Part shown: piece after piece, positions 33,796-41,689 of the stretch
Numbering within the stretch: position 1 is the stretch's first letter
Layout of the letters: each line of letters opens with the position of its first letter
NCBI RefSeq assembly: GCF_001187535.1
Contig: NZ_LFIO01000812.1
Span: forward strand, 1-64,000
Origin: Rhizobium ecuadorense
GTDB lineage: Bacteria > Pseudomonadota > Alphaproteobacteria > Rhizobiales > Rhizobiaceae
DNA: 64,000 nt
Reading direction: 5' to 3'
Translations under genes and position numbers: made by a program
The notes under the pieces: generated by a model
What the model saw: only the letters and a program-made list of their open reading frames with translations
Told to the model about the DNA's origin: nothing
Databases searched by the model: none

Positions 33796-34658
33796 GACAC
33801 GCTCCGGTCGCGAATCTTCTGCGGCAGGTTGTCTATCAGCAGGTTGACGCTGATCGTCAGGCTGGCGATCGCAAGTGAGGGAAACATCACCGCCGGCGCA
33901 CCGAACGGCAGCCCGCCGATATTCTCGCGCACGAGCGCGCCCCAATCGGCATAGGGCGGCTGGACGCCGAGGCCCAGGAAGGAAAGCCCGGAAAGGAGCA
34001 GAACGATGAAGACGAAGCGGATCCCGAGGTCGGCAAGCACCGGCCCGACGATATTGGGCAGGATTTCCGAGCGAATGAGATAGAGGGTGCTTTCGCCGCG
34101 GATGCGCGCGACGGTGATGAAATCCATCGCATTGATGTTGACGGCGAGCGCCCGGGCGAAGCGATAGGCGCCGGGGATGTAGATCACCGACAGCGTCAGG
34201 ACCAGAACCGGCACCGAAGAGCCGACGGCGGCGACCACGACCAGGCCGAACAGCTTGCTCGGGATGGAATTGAGGGCGTCGAGGAAGCGGCTGAGGATGG
34301 TGTCCGGCCAGCCGCCGGCGACCGCGGCGATCATGCCGAGCACGACGCCGCTAAAGCAGGCGATCGTCACCGCCGCCAGCGAGATGCCGACCGTGTAGCG
34401 CGCGCCCATCAAAATCCGCGAGAGCATATCGCGGCCGAGATAGTCGGAGCCGAGCCAGAGTTGCCGGCTCATCGGGCCGAAATAGTCGAGATCGACAATC
34501 TCGCCGACAGGGTAGGGGATGATCAACGGCGCGAAGATCGCGACGAGCGCCCAGGAGAGGATGACGGCAAGCCCGATTGCTCCGACGATGTTGAAGCGAT
34601 AGCCAAACGAGGTTCCGGACAGCCAGCCGGTGGTGGTTTCGGAATTGCTCATGGTCAT
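33792..34658 (-). CDS. Peptide-type ABC importer, permease (DppC-like)
   Basis: 288 residues with an N-terminal cytoplasmic tail, a first helix at about 28-50 (IGLAVILSWALVAIFAPLI) and the DppC signature LGSDYLGRDMLSRILMGAR. The EAA loop reads ARIRGESTLYLIRSEILPNI, and LLSGLSFLGLGVQPPYADWG near the C-terminus is diagnostic. GAGG precedes the ATG. The start overlaps the stop of the upstream permease gene and the stop overlaps the start of the ATPase gene, so three genes are translationally linked. Confidence 0.92.
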   Translation of the reverse strand: MTMSNSETTTGWLSGTSFGYRFNIVGAIGLAVILSWALVAIFAPLIIPYPVGEIVDLDYFGPMSRQLWLGSDYLGRDMLSRILMGARYTVGISLAAVTIACFSGVVLGMIAAVAGGWPDTILSRFLDALNSIPSKLFGLVVVAAVGSSVPVLVLTLSVIYIPGAYRFARALAVNINAMDFITVARIRGESTLYLIRSEILPNIVGPVLADLGIRFVFIVLLLSGLSFLGLGVQPPYADWGALVRENIGGLPFGAPAVMFPSLAIASLTISVNLLIDNLPQKIRDRSVS

Positions 34659-35605
34659 CGGAGCCTCGGATTGGAAAGGATGGCGATGATATCGGCGATG
34701 GTGATCAGCAGCAGATAGCCCAGGCAGAAGATCATCGCGCAGCTCTGGATCAGCGGCAGGTCGCGGGTGGCCACGGCATCCAGCATCAGCTTGGCGATGC
34801 CGGGATAATTGAAAATGGTCTCGACGATGATGACGCCTCCGAGCAGATAGGACAGGGAAAGTGCAACGGCATTGACGATCGGGCCGAGCGCATTGGGCAG
34901 CGCATGGCGAAAGACGATGCGCGGCCGGGAGGCCCCCTTGAGCAGCGCCATTTCGACATAGGGTGTGTTGAGCGTCTCGATGACGGCCGCGCGCGTCATG
35001 CGGATCATCTGCGCCGAGACGACGAAGGTGAGGGTGATCACCGGCATGGCATAGACGCGCAGCATGTCGGCCAGACTGTGGATTTCATTGGCGAAAGACA
35101 GCGCCGGCAGCCATTTCAGATAGACGGCGAAGATCAGCGCGGCGGAGGTCGCGACCATGAACTCCGGCACGGAGATGACGCCGATGGTGATCACGGTGAC
35201 GACCCGGTCGTAAAGCGTGCCGCGCAGCATCGCCGCTGTGATCCCGAGCGTCAGCGCAATCGGCACGGAGAAGAGCGCGGTGACGCCGGCGAGTTTCAGC
35301 GTATTGACGAAGCGGCCGGCAATAAGATCGGCGATCGGCATCTGGTTGGCATAGGAGGTGCCAAGGTCGCCCTGCAGCAGTCCGACGGACCAGCGCAGGA
35401 AACGAAAGAGCGCCGGCTCGTCGAGATGCATGGCCTGGCGAAGACCTGCGACGGCTTCCGGCGTGGCCGCCTGGCCAAGCAGGATCGCCGCCGTGTCTCC
35501 CGGCAACAGCGTTGTTGCGAAGAACACGGCGAGGGAGACGATCACCAGGGTGATCAGGGCGATGAGCAATCTGCCCAGCACAAGGGATAAGACCTGGTTG
35601 TTCAC
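34655..35605 (-). CDS. Peptide-type ABC importer, permease (DppB-like)
   Basis: 316 residues from a GTG at 35603-35605, which has GGGAG in good position; an ATG at 35644 in the same frame is the alternative. Features are the first helix LLIALITLVIVSLAVFFATT, the DppB pattern LPGDTAAILLGQAATPEAV and the EAA-like loop ALLKGASRPRIVFRHALPNALGP. GGVIIVETIFNYPGIAKLM near the end is characteristic. It follows the binding-protein gene after a hairpin and overlaps the DppC-like gene by four bases. Confidence 0.9.
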   Translation of the reverse strand: MNNQVLSLVLGRLLIALITLVIVSLAVFFATTLLPGDTAAILLGQAATPEAVAGLRQAMHLDEPALFRFLRWSVGLLQGDLGTSYANQMPIADLIAGRFVNTLKLAGVTALFSVPIALTLGITAAMLRGTLYDRVVTVITIGVISVPEFMVATSAALIFAVYLKWLPALSFANEIHSLADMLRVYAMPVITLTFVVSAQMIRMTRAAVIETLNTPYVEMALLKGASRPRIVFRHALPNALGPIVNAVALSLSYLLGGVIIVETIFNYPGIAKLMLDAVATRDLPLIQSCAMIFCLGYLLLITIADIIAILSNPRLR

Positions 35606-35657
35606 GCGCGGCTCCCTTTTGGCGTTCGAGTTGAGTTTGACCAATCAAATGGCGGAG

Positions 35658-35680
35658 CCGGGGCGCGACTGCAGCCCCGG
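35658..35680 (-). terminator. Hairpin between peptide-binding protein and permease genes
   Basis: CCGGGGC (35658-35664) and GCCCCGG (35674-35680) form a 7-bp GC-rich stem with a nine-base loop, 12 bases beyond the stop of the binding-protein gene. No T-run follows, and the operon continues, so an mRNA-stabilising or partial termination role is likely. Confidence 0.5.
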
Positions 35681-35692
35681 CCCCAATGCTTA

Positions 35693-37303
35693 TCAGGCTT
35701 CGAGCCAGACATATTCTGCAAACGCGTATCCCATCTGGCCGCCAAGCGTGCTCGGTAGCAAACCCTTGAGCTTGGCCGTGGTGGCATCGACGTTCGATAG
35801 ATAGGCCGGAATAATGGTGCCGGCTTCCTGAGCGACCATAACCTGCATCTCGTTGTAGATCGCCTTGCGTTTGTCCTGGTCGAGCGAACCGCGCGCCTCG
35901 ATCAGCATCTTGTCGAACTTCTCCGACTTGTATTGGCTTTCGTTCCACGGAGCATCCGAGCTGTAGAGCAGGGAAAACAGGATATCCGGCGTCGGCCGCG
36001 GGTTGATATTGCCGAAGTGGATCGGCGCCTTCAGCCAGTAGTTGTCCCAGTAACCGTCGGCAGGCACCCGCTGGACATCGAGCTTCATACCGATCTCAGC
36101 GCCGGCGGCCTGGATGATCATGGCCATGTCGATCGACGAGTTCGCCGCATCCGAAGCGATGATCGGAATGGACTGGCCGAGAACGCCTGCTTTTTCGAAG
36201 TGGAACTTCGCCTTTTCGGGATCGAAGGCCCGCGCTTTCAGGTCCGCGTCATGATAGAAGTTGGCCGGAGAAATGGGCTGGTCGTTGCCGACCTCGCCGA
36301 GACCGCGCAGCGCCGACTTGACGATCTGTTCGCGGTTGACGAGGGACTTCATGCCTTCGATGAAATCCCGCTTGTTACCGGGCTCCATGTCCATCCGCAT
36401 ATTGAGGTTGGTATAGTTGCCGGAGGTCGTCTTCGACAAGGTGAACCCTTCTCCCTGAGCCTCGATGAGGCGCATCGAGCGCGGATTGATCGAGGCTGCG
36501 AGGTGGATATCGCCGGCAAGCAGGGCGTTGACGCGGGCATTGTCGTCGCTGATCGCGAAATATTCGAAGGAATCGACGTTCGGGCCTGATTTCCAGTAGT
36601 TCTTGTTCTTGATCCCGACCGAGCGCACGCCGGGTTCGAAGACCTCCTTGACGAAAGCGCCGGTGCCATTCGCCTTCGAAAAGTCGGTCGTTCCGTCGGC
36701 AACGATCATGAAGTGATGGATCGCCAGGATGGTCGGCAAGTCGGCATTTGCGTTGGCGAGCGTGATCTCGGCGGTCTGTTTGTCGATCGCCTTGATCTCA
36801 GTCATTTGGGCGGCGATCTTGGCGACCTTCGAGCCGACGGAAGGATCGAGGTGGCGCTTCAGAGAGAAGACCACGTCGTCTGATGTCAGCGGCTTGCCAT
36901 CGTGAAATGTGACGCCGCTCTTTAGCTTCACCGTCCAGGTCTTGGCATCCTTGGATTCGATCGCTTCGGCAAGCTCCATCTGCGGCTTGCCGCTCTGATC
37001 GAGGATGGTGAGGCGGTTATAGAAGGAGCAGCACCGGACATAGTCGGTGGAGAGCGACGCCTTGGCGGGGTCGAGCGTATCGGCCGTGGAGGACGACCAG
37101 CCGGCTGCCTTGAGCGAGCCGCCGGAAACCGGCGTCGCCGCAAGCGCCTTGCCGGCGCGGCCGAGCACGAGCCCGCCGGCCGACATGGCCACGCCGCCTG
37201 CGAGCAGCATATGCAGCAGCTCGCGGCGGGTCGCACCACGACGGATGGCGGTTTCGATCATGGCATCGTCGGAGCTGGTCCAATTGGTAATCTTGCTGTT
37301 CAT
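35693..37303 (-). CDS. Periplasmic peptide/opine-type binding protein (SBP family 5)
   Basis: 536 residues from the ATG at 37301-37303 (AAGGGGA upstream). The N-terminus has a twin-arginine-like motif (GATRRELLHML) before a hydrophobic run and an AGKALAATP cleavage-type site, so export may be by Tat. The mature protein has the SBP_bac_5 order: SSTADTLDPAKAS, VTFHDGKPLTSDDVVFSLKR, and FKEVFEP-like and NYWK segments, with a final FAEYVWLEA. These proteins bind peptides, opines, glutathione or nickel chelates. It is the second gene of the operon after a HAD hydrolase. The ligand is unknown; the accompanying FAD oxidoreductase suggests an amino-acid-containing compound. Confidence 0.9.
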   Translation of the reverse strand: MNSKITNWTSSDDAMIETAIRRGATRRELLHMLLAGGVAMSAGGLVLGRAGKALAATPVSGGSLKAAGWSSSTADTLDPAKASLSTDYVRCCSFYNRLTILDQSGKPQMELAEAIESKDAKTWTVKLKSGVTFHDGKPLTSDDVVFSLKRHLDPSVGSKVAKIAAQMTEIKAIDKQTAEITLANANADLPTILAIHHFMIVADGTTDFSKANGTGAFVKEVFEPGVRSVGIKNKNYWKSGPNVDSFEYFAISDDNARVNALLAGDIHLAASINPRSMRLIEAQGEGFTLSKTTSGNYTNLNMRMDMEPGNKRDFIEGMKSLVNREQIVKSALRGLGEVGNDQPISPANFYHDADLKARAFDPEKAKFHFEKAGVLGQSIPIIASDAANSSIDMAMIIQAAGAEIGMKLDVQRVPADGYWDNYWLKAPIHFGNINPRPTPDILFSLLYSSDAPWNESQYKSEKFDKMLIEARGSLDQDKRKAIYNEMQVMVAQEAGTIIPAYLSNVDATTAKLKGLLPSTLGGQMGYAFAEYVWLEA

Positions 37304-37337
37304 CTCATTCCCCTTTTCTTCTGTGGCGGTTTTAAAG

Positions 37338-38051
37338 TCAGGCGCGTGCAGCAGCCACGGCATCCGTAAGGCCTGCCATGGACGTGAAATGGAAATCGGG
37401 TTTGGTGAACTCGACCGGCTCGATCGTGCCGCCGTAACCCTTCTGGGCATGTCGGCGCTCGATCCAGCAATTGGCCAGCCCGAGTTCCCTGGAAATCCCG
37501 ATGTCGTGGTACTGGCTCTGGGCGACATGCAGAATGTCGTCCTTCGAATGGCCTTCCGCGGCAACGTAGGCGAAGACCTTCTCGAAGAAGGCAGGATCGG
37601 GTTTTTCGGTGCCGGTATCGTCGGCCGTGAAGGCGGCATAAAAGGGATTGCCGAGTTCCTTCTCGAACAAATCGAAGGCCCAGCGGCGGGCATTGGTCAT
37701 CGCAACGAGGCGGTAATCCTTCGCAAGTCTGGCCAGCGCTGCGGCGCTGTCGGCGAACCCCTTCCAGCTCTTGGCCGACTCCCGCAGCCGTTCGCCATAT
37801 TTTTGTTCGGCGGGCAGACCGAGCTTCGGCGCGATCGCGAGGTAGACCCGCACGAGGTCGTCGGGAAAGAGGCCTGCATCCTCGGCGTAGCGGGCTGCGC
37901 GGTAGAGGCTAAGCGCCTGCTCGCCGTCGACGGTAATTCCCGCCTCGGCGGCGATCTCGGCGAAGCAGGTCTTGAGGCCGCTCTCGAAGTCGATGAGCGT
38001 GCCGACGACATCGAATGTCATGTATTTGAATTCCGGAAGGCTCTTGCTCAC
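37338..38051 (-). CDS. HAD-superfamily hydrolase, haloacid dehalogenase type
   Basis: 237 residues from a GTG at 38049-38051 with GGGG upstream; an ATG at 38129 would add an unlikely N-terminus. Motif I reads FDVVGTLID: the nucleophile aspartate is present, but the second acidic residue of the phosphatase form (DxD) is valine, as in L-2-haloacid dehalogenases, which also lack it. Motif II is AMTNARR, motif III is the lysine in GTEKPDPAFF and motif IV is VAQSQYHDI. So it may cleave a carbon-halogen or another carbon-heteroatom bond rather than a phosphate ester. It opens the peptide-type ABC operon, 34 bases before the binding-protein gene. Confidence 0.82.
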   Translation of the reverse strand: MSKSLPEFKYMTFDVVGTLIDFESGLKTCFAEIAAEAGITVDGEQALSLYRAARYAEDAGLFPDDLVRVYLAIAPKLGLPAEQKYGERLRESAKSWKGFADSAAALARLAKDYRLVAMTNARRWAFDLFEKELGNPFYAAFTADDTGTEKPDPAFFEKVFAYVAAEGHSKDDILHVAQSQYHDIGISRELGLANCWIERRHAQKGYGGTIEPVEFTKPDFHFTSMAGLTDAVAAARA

Positions 38052-38519
38052 GTGAATTCCCCAGTGTTCGGCCCCAATGGGAGCACGGTTTCTCGAAGAA
38101 GAATATTCTGTTCCCGCAGGCGAGATCATTGTCCCGCTCTTCTATGGAAGGCCTCGCATTTGCCGGGATCCGAGCCCTTCAGTGACTGTAGTTTGTCACC
38201 TGCACCGCGCCGGATTCTCCTGAAAGGCGACATATGGCGGCACAAAATACCGAATCTGACCGTTTCGCGATATTCTGAGGCCTGCCTCGCCCACGCGCCT
38301 GTCTGCTTCGTTCGCGTTTTGTTCCGGTGGGCTCCGGGACGTTCGGCCGTCAGGTCTATCGTTTCGGCGCGGCACGCGGCAGCGCATGGCAGAGACGCCA
38401 TGGCCGAATGTTGGGGATGACGAGGTCAAAGGCCGCGCGTTCAAGCGCCGTGATGGTGTGGAGATCGGCGATGGCGGCGGGTTCCGTTTCCGCCGGCACC
38501 GCTGAAAACCGGAGACACG
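38052..38519. other. Long intergenic region between two minus-strand operons
   Basis: 468 bases without a recognised gene. The part next to 38051 should hold the promoter of the HAD/ABC operon. On the plus strand a 14-codon mini-ORF (38234-38278) has AAAGG just upstream but matches nothing I know. Frames reading into this region from the OtnK stop on the minus strand show no family resemblance. The rest, about 38300-38519, would be the 3' untranslated end of the otn operon; no clear terminator hairpin is seen. Confidence 0.5.
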
Positions 38520-39800
38520 TCAGTGCATCATGGCCAGCGCTGCCGCGAAGAAATTCTCGCCTCCGAAGTTGCCTGATTTCAACGCCAGAAGCATGTCGCC
38601 CTGGGCATTGCCGACCGTGCGCAACACCGGCACGCCGGCCGCGATCTCCGGTCCGATCAGAAATGCCGGAATGGCCAGCCGGTCGACGGCGGCCCCTGAG
38701 GTTTCGCCGCCTGCGACCACGAGGCGCCGCACGCCTCTTGCCACCAGTTCGGCTGCGATGATCGACGTTGCAGTCTCGACCGCGTGGCCGGAGGCCTCCC
38801 GCCCATAAAGGGATTGCAGCCGGGTCACGGTTTCGGGGGCAGCACTTGCGGCGACCGCGACGGGGCCGGCAGCGATGCGGTCTCCGGCCCAGGAAATCGC
38901 CGCGGCGATCTCGTCCGGACCGGCAAGCAGCTTTTCCGGATCGAGCCGCAGGACGGGCATCGACCGTTCGGCGACGTCGAGCTGGCGTAGCGTTGCCTTG
39001 GAACAACTGCCGGCAACGATCGCGGAAAGCCCGCCGACCGGGCGAATGACATCCGCCGGCACCGCGCCGCCGGACGATATCCGATCGGAGCGGACCAACG
39101 CGCGGGCAAGGCCGAGACCGAGCCCGGATGCGCCGGTGGATACCGGTGTTTCCAATGCGATCTCGCCGAGCGTTTCCAGATCCCGCTCGAAAATCGCATC
39201 GGCGATGGCAGCGGTGACGCCTGCCGCGCGCAGCGCCTCGAGCCTCGCTTTGACGGCGCCGGGTCCGGCCGCGATGGCCGTGAGATCGATCAGCCCGACA
39301 GCGCCATGCGATTGCCGGGCGAGAACCCGCACGAGATTGGCGTCGTGCATCGGATTGAGGGGGTGGTCCTTGAGCGGGCTTTCGTTCAAGGGCTGTCTGC
39401 CGACGAAGAGATGGCCGAGATAGACGGTGCGACCCGTTTCCGGGAAAGCTGGTGTCACCAGCACGATGCCGCCGCCCGCAGCGTGGCTCAATGCCTCGGT
39501 GACCGGTCCGATATTGCCGGCATCGGTGGAATCGAAGGTCGAGCAGATCTTGTAGAGGACGTGACTCGCGCCTCGCCGGCGCAGCCATTGCTCGGCGCTG
39601 GTTGCAGCCGTCACGGCGTCCGCCGGGGGGATGGAGCGGATTTTCAGGGAAACGACGACGGCGTCGACATCCGGCAGCGCCAGCGACGGATCGGGGATGC
39701 CGACCGTCTGCACCGTGCGCAGACCGTTCTTCGTCAACGTGTTGGCAAGGTCGGACGCGCCCGTATAGTCGTCAGCGATTGATCCGAGCAAAATGGCCAT
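38520..39800 (-). CDS. otnK: 3-oxo-tetronate kinase (DUF1537 family)
   Basis: 426 residues, with the two-domain layout of the four-carbon acid sugar kinases. The N-terminal domain (1-230) has GSIADDYTGASDLANTL at residues 6-22, YKICSTFDSTDAGNIGPV and TPAFPETGRTVYLGHLFVG. The C-terminal domain has VAGSCSKATLRQ, VAGGETSGAAVD and the nucleotide-binding LKSGNFGGENFF. OtnK phosphorylates 3-oxo-tetronate at C4, using ATP, in the catabolism of L-threonate and D-erythronate. It follows otnI by two bases on the same strand. The neighbouring ltnD, otnI and otnC make the assignment secure; whether it is the threonate or erythronate isozyme (D/L configuration) is less so. Confidence 0.93.
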   Translation of the reverse strand: MAILLGSIADDYTGASDLANTLTKNGLRTVQTVGIPDPSLALPDVDAVVVSLKIRSIPPADAVTAATSAEQWLRRRGASHVLYKICSTFDSTDAGNIGPVTEALSHAAGGGIVLVTPAFPETGRTVYLGHLFVGRQPLNESPLKDHPLNPMHDANLVRVLARQSHGAVGLIDLTAIAAGPGAVKARLEALRAAGVTAAIADAIFERDLETLGEIALETPVSTGASGLGLGLARALVRSDRISSGGAVPADVIRPVGGLSAIVAGSCSKATLRQLDVAERSMPVLRLDPEKLLAGPDEIAAAISWAGDRIAAGPVAVAASAAPETVTRLQSLYGREASGHAVETATSIIAAELVARGVRRLVVAGGETSGAAVDRLAIPAFLIGPEIAAGVPVLRTVGNAQGDMLLALKSGNFGGENFFAAALAMMH

Positions 39801-39802
39801 GT

Positions 39803-40579
39803 CTAGCTCCGTGCAAAAGGTCTGAACCAGCCGAGGCCGTCCAGTGTGTGGCCGCGCGGGACGTATTCGCAGCCGATGAAACCGTCGTAACCCAGGCGGT
39901 CGATTTCGCCGAACAGATAGGGATAGTTCAGCTCCTCCCCGTCCGGCTCGTTGCGGGACGGCACGCTGGCGATCTGGATATGGCCGGTGATCGGCAGCAG
40001 GCGCCGCAACGCCATCGTGACGTCGCCATGGATGATCTGACAATGATAGATGTCGAACTGGAGTTTCAGGTTGGGCAGGCCGCATTCGGCAATCAGCTTT
40101 TCGGCGGCGCTGAAGTCGTTGAGGAAATATCCCGGCATGTTTCGGCCGTTGATCGGCTCGAGCACGAGATCGATGCCTTTGTCCGCAAGCCGTTCGGCAG
40201 CATAAGTGACGGAGCGCCGGTAAGAAGAAGCGGCGTTTTCGTCACGCGGGTCGGCGATGCCTGCCATCAGATGCAACCGCCTGACGCCGGTCGCCGCCGC
40301 ATAGTCGAGCGCCCGCTCGACATCCGCTTTCAGCGCATCGAACCGTCCGGGAAGGGCCGCGACGCCACGCTCGCCTGCCGCCCAGTCGCCCGGCGGCAGG
40401 TTGAACAAGGCCTGCTGCAGATTGTTGCGGCCAAGCCGTTCGGCGATTGCCTCCGGCGCTGCTTCGTAAGGAAAGAGATATTCGACGGCGGCAAAGCCGG
40501 CGTCGGCTGCGGCGTCGAAGCGGTCGAGGAATGTCCATTCGTTGAACATCATCGTCAGGTTGGCGGCGAAAACCGGCAT
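39803..40579 (-). CDS. otnI: 2-oxo-tetronate isomerase (hydroxypyruvate isomerase family)
   Basis: 258 residues of the TIM-barrel Hyi/OtnI type. The start MPVFAANLTMMFNEWTFLDR and the metal-site residues in VLEPINGRNMPGYFLND, LKLQFDIYHCQI and GCEYVPRG are conserved. OtnI interconverts 2-oxo- and 3-oxo-tetronate between the LtnD and OtnK steps. It lies two bases after ltnD and two before otnK, so all three are one transcript. Hydroxypyruvate isomerase proper is the alternative, but the context is decisive. Confidence 0.92.
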   Translation of the reverse strand: MPVFAANLTMMFNEWTFLDRFDAAADAGFAAVEYLFPYEAAPEAIAERLGRNNLQQALFNLPPGDWAAGERGVAALPGRFDALKADVERALDYAAATGVRRLHLMAGIADPRDENAASSYRRSVTYAAERLADKGIDLVLEPINGRNMPGYFLNDFSAAEKLIAECGLPNLKLQFDIYHCQIIHGDVTMALRRLLPITGHIQIASVPSRNEPDGEELNYPYLFGEIDRLGYDGFIGCEYVPRGHTLDGLGWFRPFARS

Positions 40580-40581
40580 GG

Positions 40582-41520
40582 CTAGCGTTCCTCTTTGTTG
40601 GAGCCGGGCAATTCCGCGCCGGAAAGCTGGGCATAGAGCCGCGCGAGCGAGGAATCGTCATCACGGCCCATGCCGGCGCCGGCGGCAGCCAGATACATTT
40701 GCAGCGCCGCTGCCGCGAGCGGCACGGGATAACGCTGGGAGCGGGCCATGTCCTGGACGATGCCGAGATCCTTGACGAAGATCTCGATGCTGCTGAGCGG
40801 CGTATAGTCTCCGGCCAGTACATGCGGCACGCGGTTTTCGAACATCCACGAATTGCCGGCCGAGGCCGTGATCACCTCATAGACCTTGTCGAGATCGAGG
40901 CCCTGCTTGGCGGCAAAGGTGATGGCTTCGCAGGCGGCCGCGATGTGCACGCCGGCGAGAAGCTGGTTGATCATCTTGAAGGCCGCGCCTGCCCCGGCGG
41001 CATCGCCGAGTTCGTAGACCTTGCCGGCCATGGCGTTCAGACCCGGACGCGCGGCGTCGAAAGCCTGTCTGGAGCCGGATGCCATGATCGTCAGTTCGCC
41101 ACGCGCGGCCTTGGCTGCGCCGCCCGAAATCGGGGCGTCGAGATAATGCAGGCCGAGAGCCTCCACCCTTTGTGCCAGATCGCGGGCGACGGCGGGGTCC
41201 ATGGTTGCCGACGAGATGAAGACCGCCCCGGGTTTCATCCTGTGCGCGACGCCGTCAGGCCCGAACAACACGGCCTCGGTCTGGGCGCCGTTGACGACGA
41301 CGGAGACGACGATGTCGGCGTCCTTTGCCGCGCCGGCCGGGGTCGTTGCACCTCGTCCGCCATCGGCGATGAAGCGCTCCACCGCTGCCGGCGTGATGTC
41401 ATATCCAACGACATCGAGCCCGGCGTGCTTCATCGAACGGGCCATTCCGAGCCCCATGGAACCAAGGCCGATGACGGCCGCGACGACGGCAGGTCCGGTA
41501 TTTTCAGCAAGCGGTGACAT
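40582..41520 (-). CDS. ltnD: L-threonate dehydrogenase (3-hydroxyisobutyrate dehydrogenase family)
   Basis: 312 residues. The NAD-binding VIGLGSMGLGMARSM is at residues 16-30, the substrate motif DAPISGGAAKAARGELTIM near 127-145, and the catalytic lysine in FKMINQLLAGVH. The family is beta-hydroxyacid dehydrogenases; LtnD oxidises threonate to 2-oxo-tetronate with NAD. It is the first gene of the ltnD-otnI-otnK transcript, with a RIME-like repeat between it and the MFS gene. In this set a D-erythronate dehydrogenase role cannot be ruled out. Confidence 0.9.
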   Translation of the reverse strand: MSPLAENTGPAVVAAVIGLGSMGLGMARSMKHAGLDVVGYDITPAAVERFIADGGRGATTPAGAAKDADIVVSVVVNGAQTEAVLFGPDGVAHRMKPGAVFISSATMDPAVARDLAQRVEALGLHYLDAPISGGAAKAARGELTIMASGSRQAFDAARPGLNAMAGKVYELGDAAGAGAAFKMINQLLAGVHIAAACEAITFAAKQGLDLDKVYEVITASAGNSWMFENRVPHVLAGDYTPLSSIEIFVKDLGIVQDMARSQRYPVPLAAAALQMYLAAAGAGMGRDDDSSLARLYAQLSGAELPGSNKEER

Positions 41521-41582
41521 GAGGAGGTTCTCCGGTCTTGTGAGAAAAGTCTGTGCTCCTGCGGAGCAGTCCTGGAGGGGCT

Positions 41583-41675
41583 TTAGAGCGCCGCACGTCC
41601 ATAAGACACGCTAACGACGCTCTAACATTTTGAATTTGCGCATAATCCTTTCCGAAAATCGATGCCGATTTTCGG
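41583..41675. repeat. RIME-like intergenic repeat with two palindromes
   Basis: The first palindrome is TTAGAGCG (41583-41590) paired with CGCTCTAA (41618-41625). The second is a perfect 10-bp stem (41652-41661, 41666-41675) with an ATGC loop. Together they span about 93 bases between the MFS gene and ltnD. This two-palindrome layout with TTAGAGCG ends fits what I know of RIME repeats found between genes throughout rhizobial genomes. The second stem lies 15 bases beyond the MFS stop and could also end that transcript. Confidence 0.6.
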
Positions 41676-41689
41676 GGTTATGGGCGAGT

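Noticed and set aside
38356..39588. 410-residue minus-strand frame overlapping otnK in another register
   Set aside because: Arginine-rich out-of-frame shadow; OtnK motifs are in the other frame.
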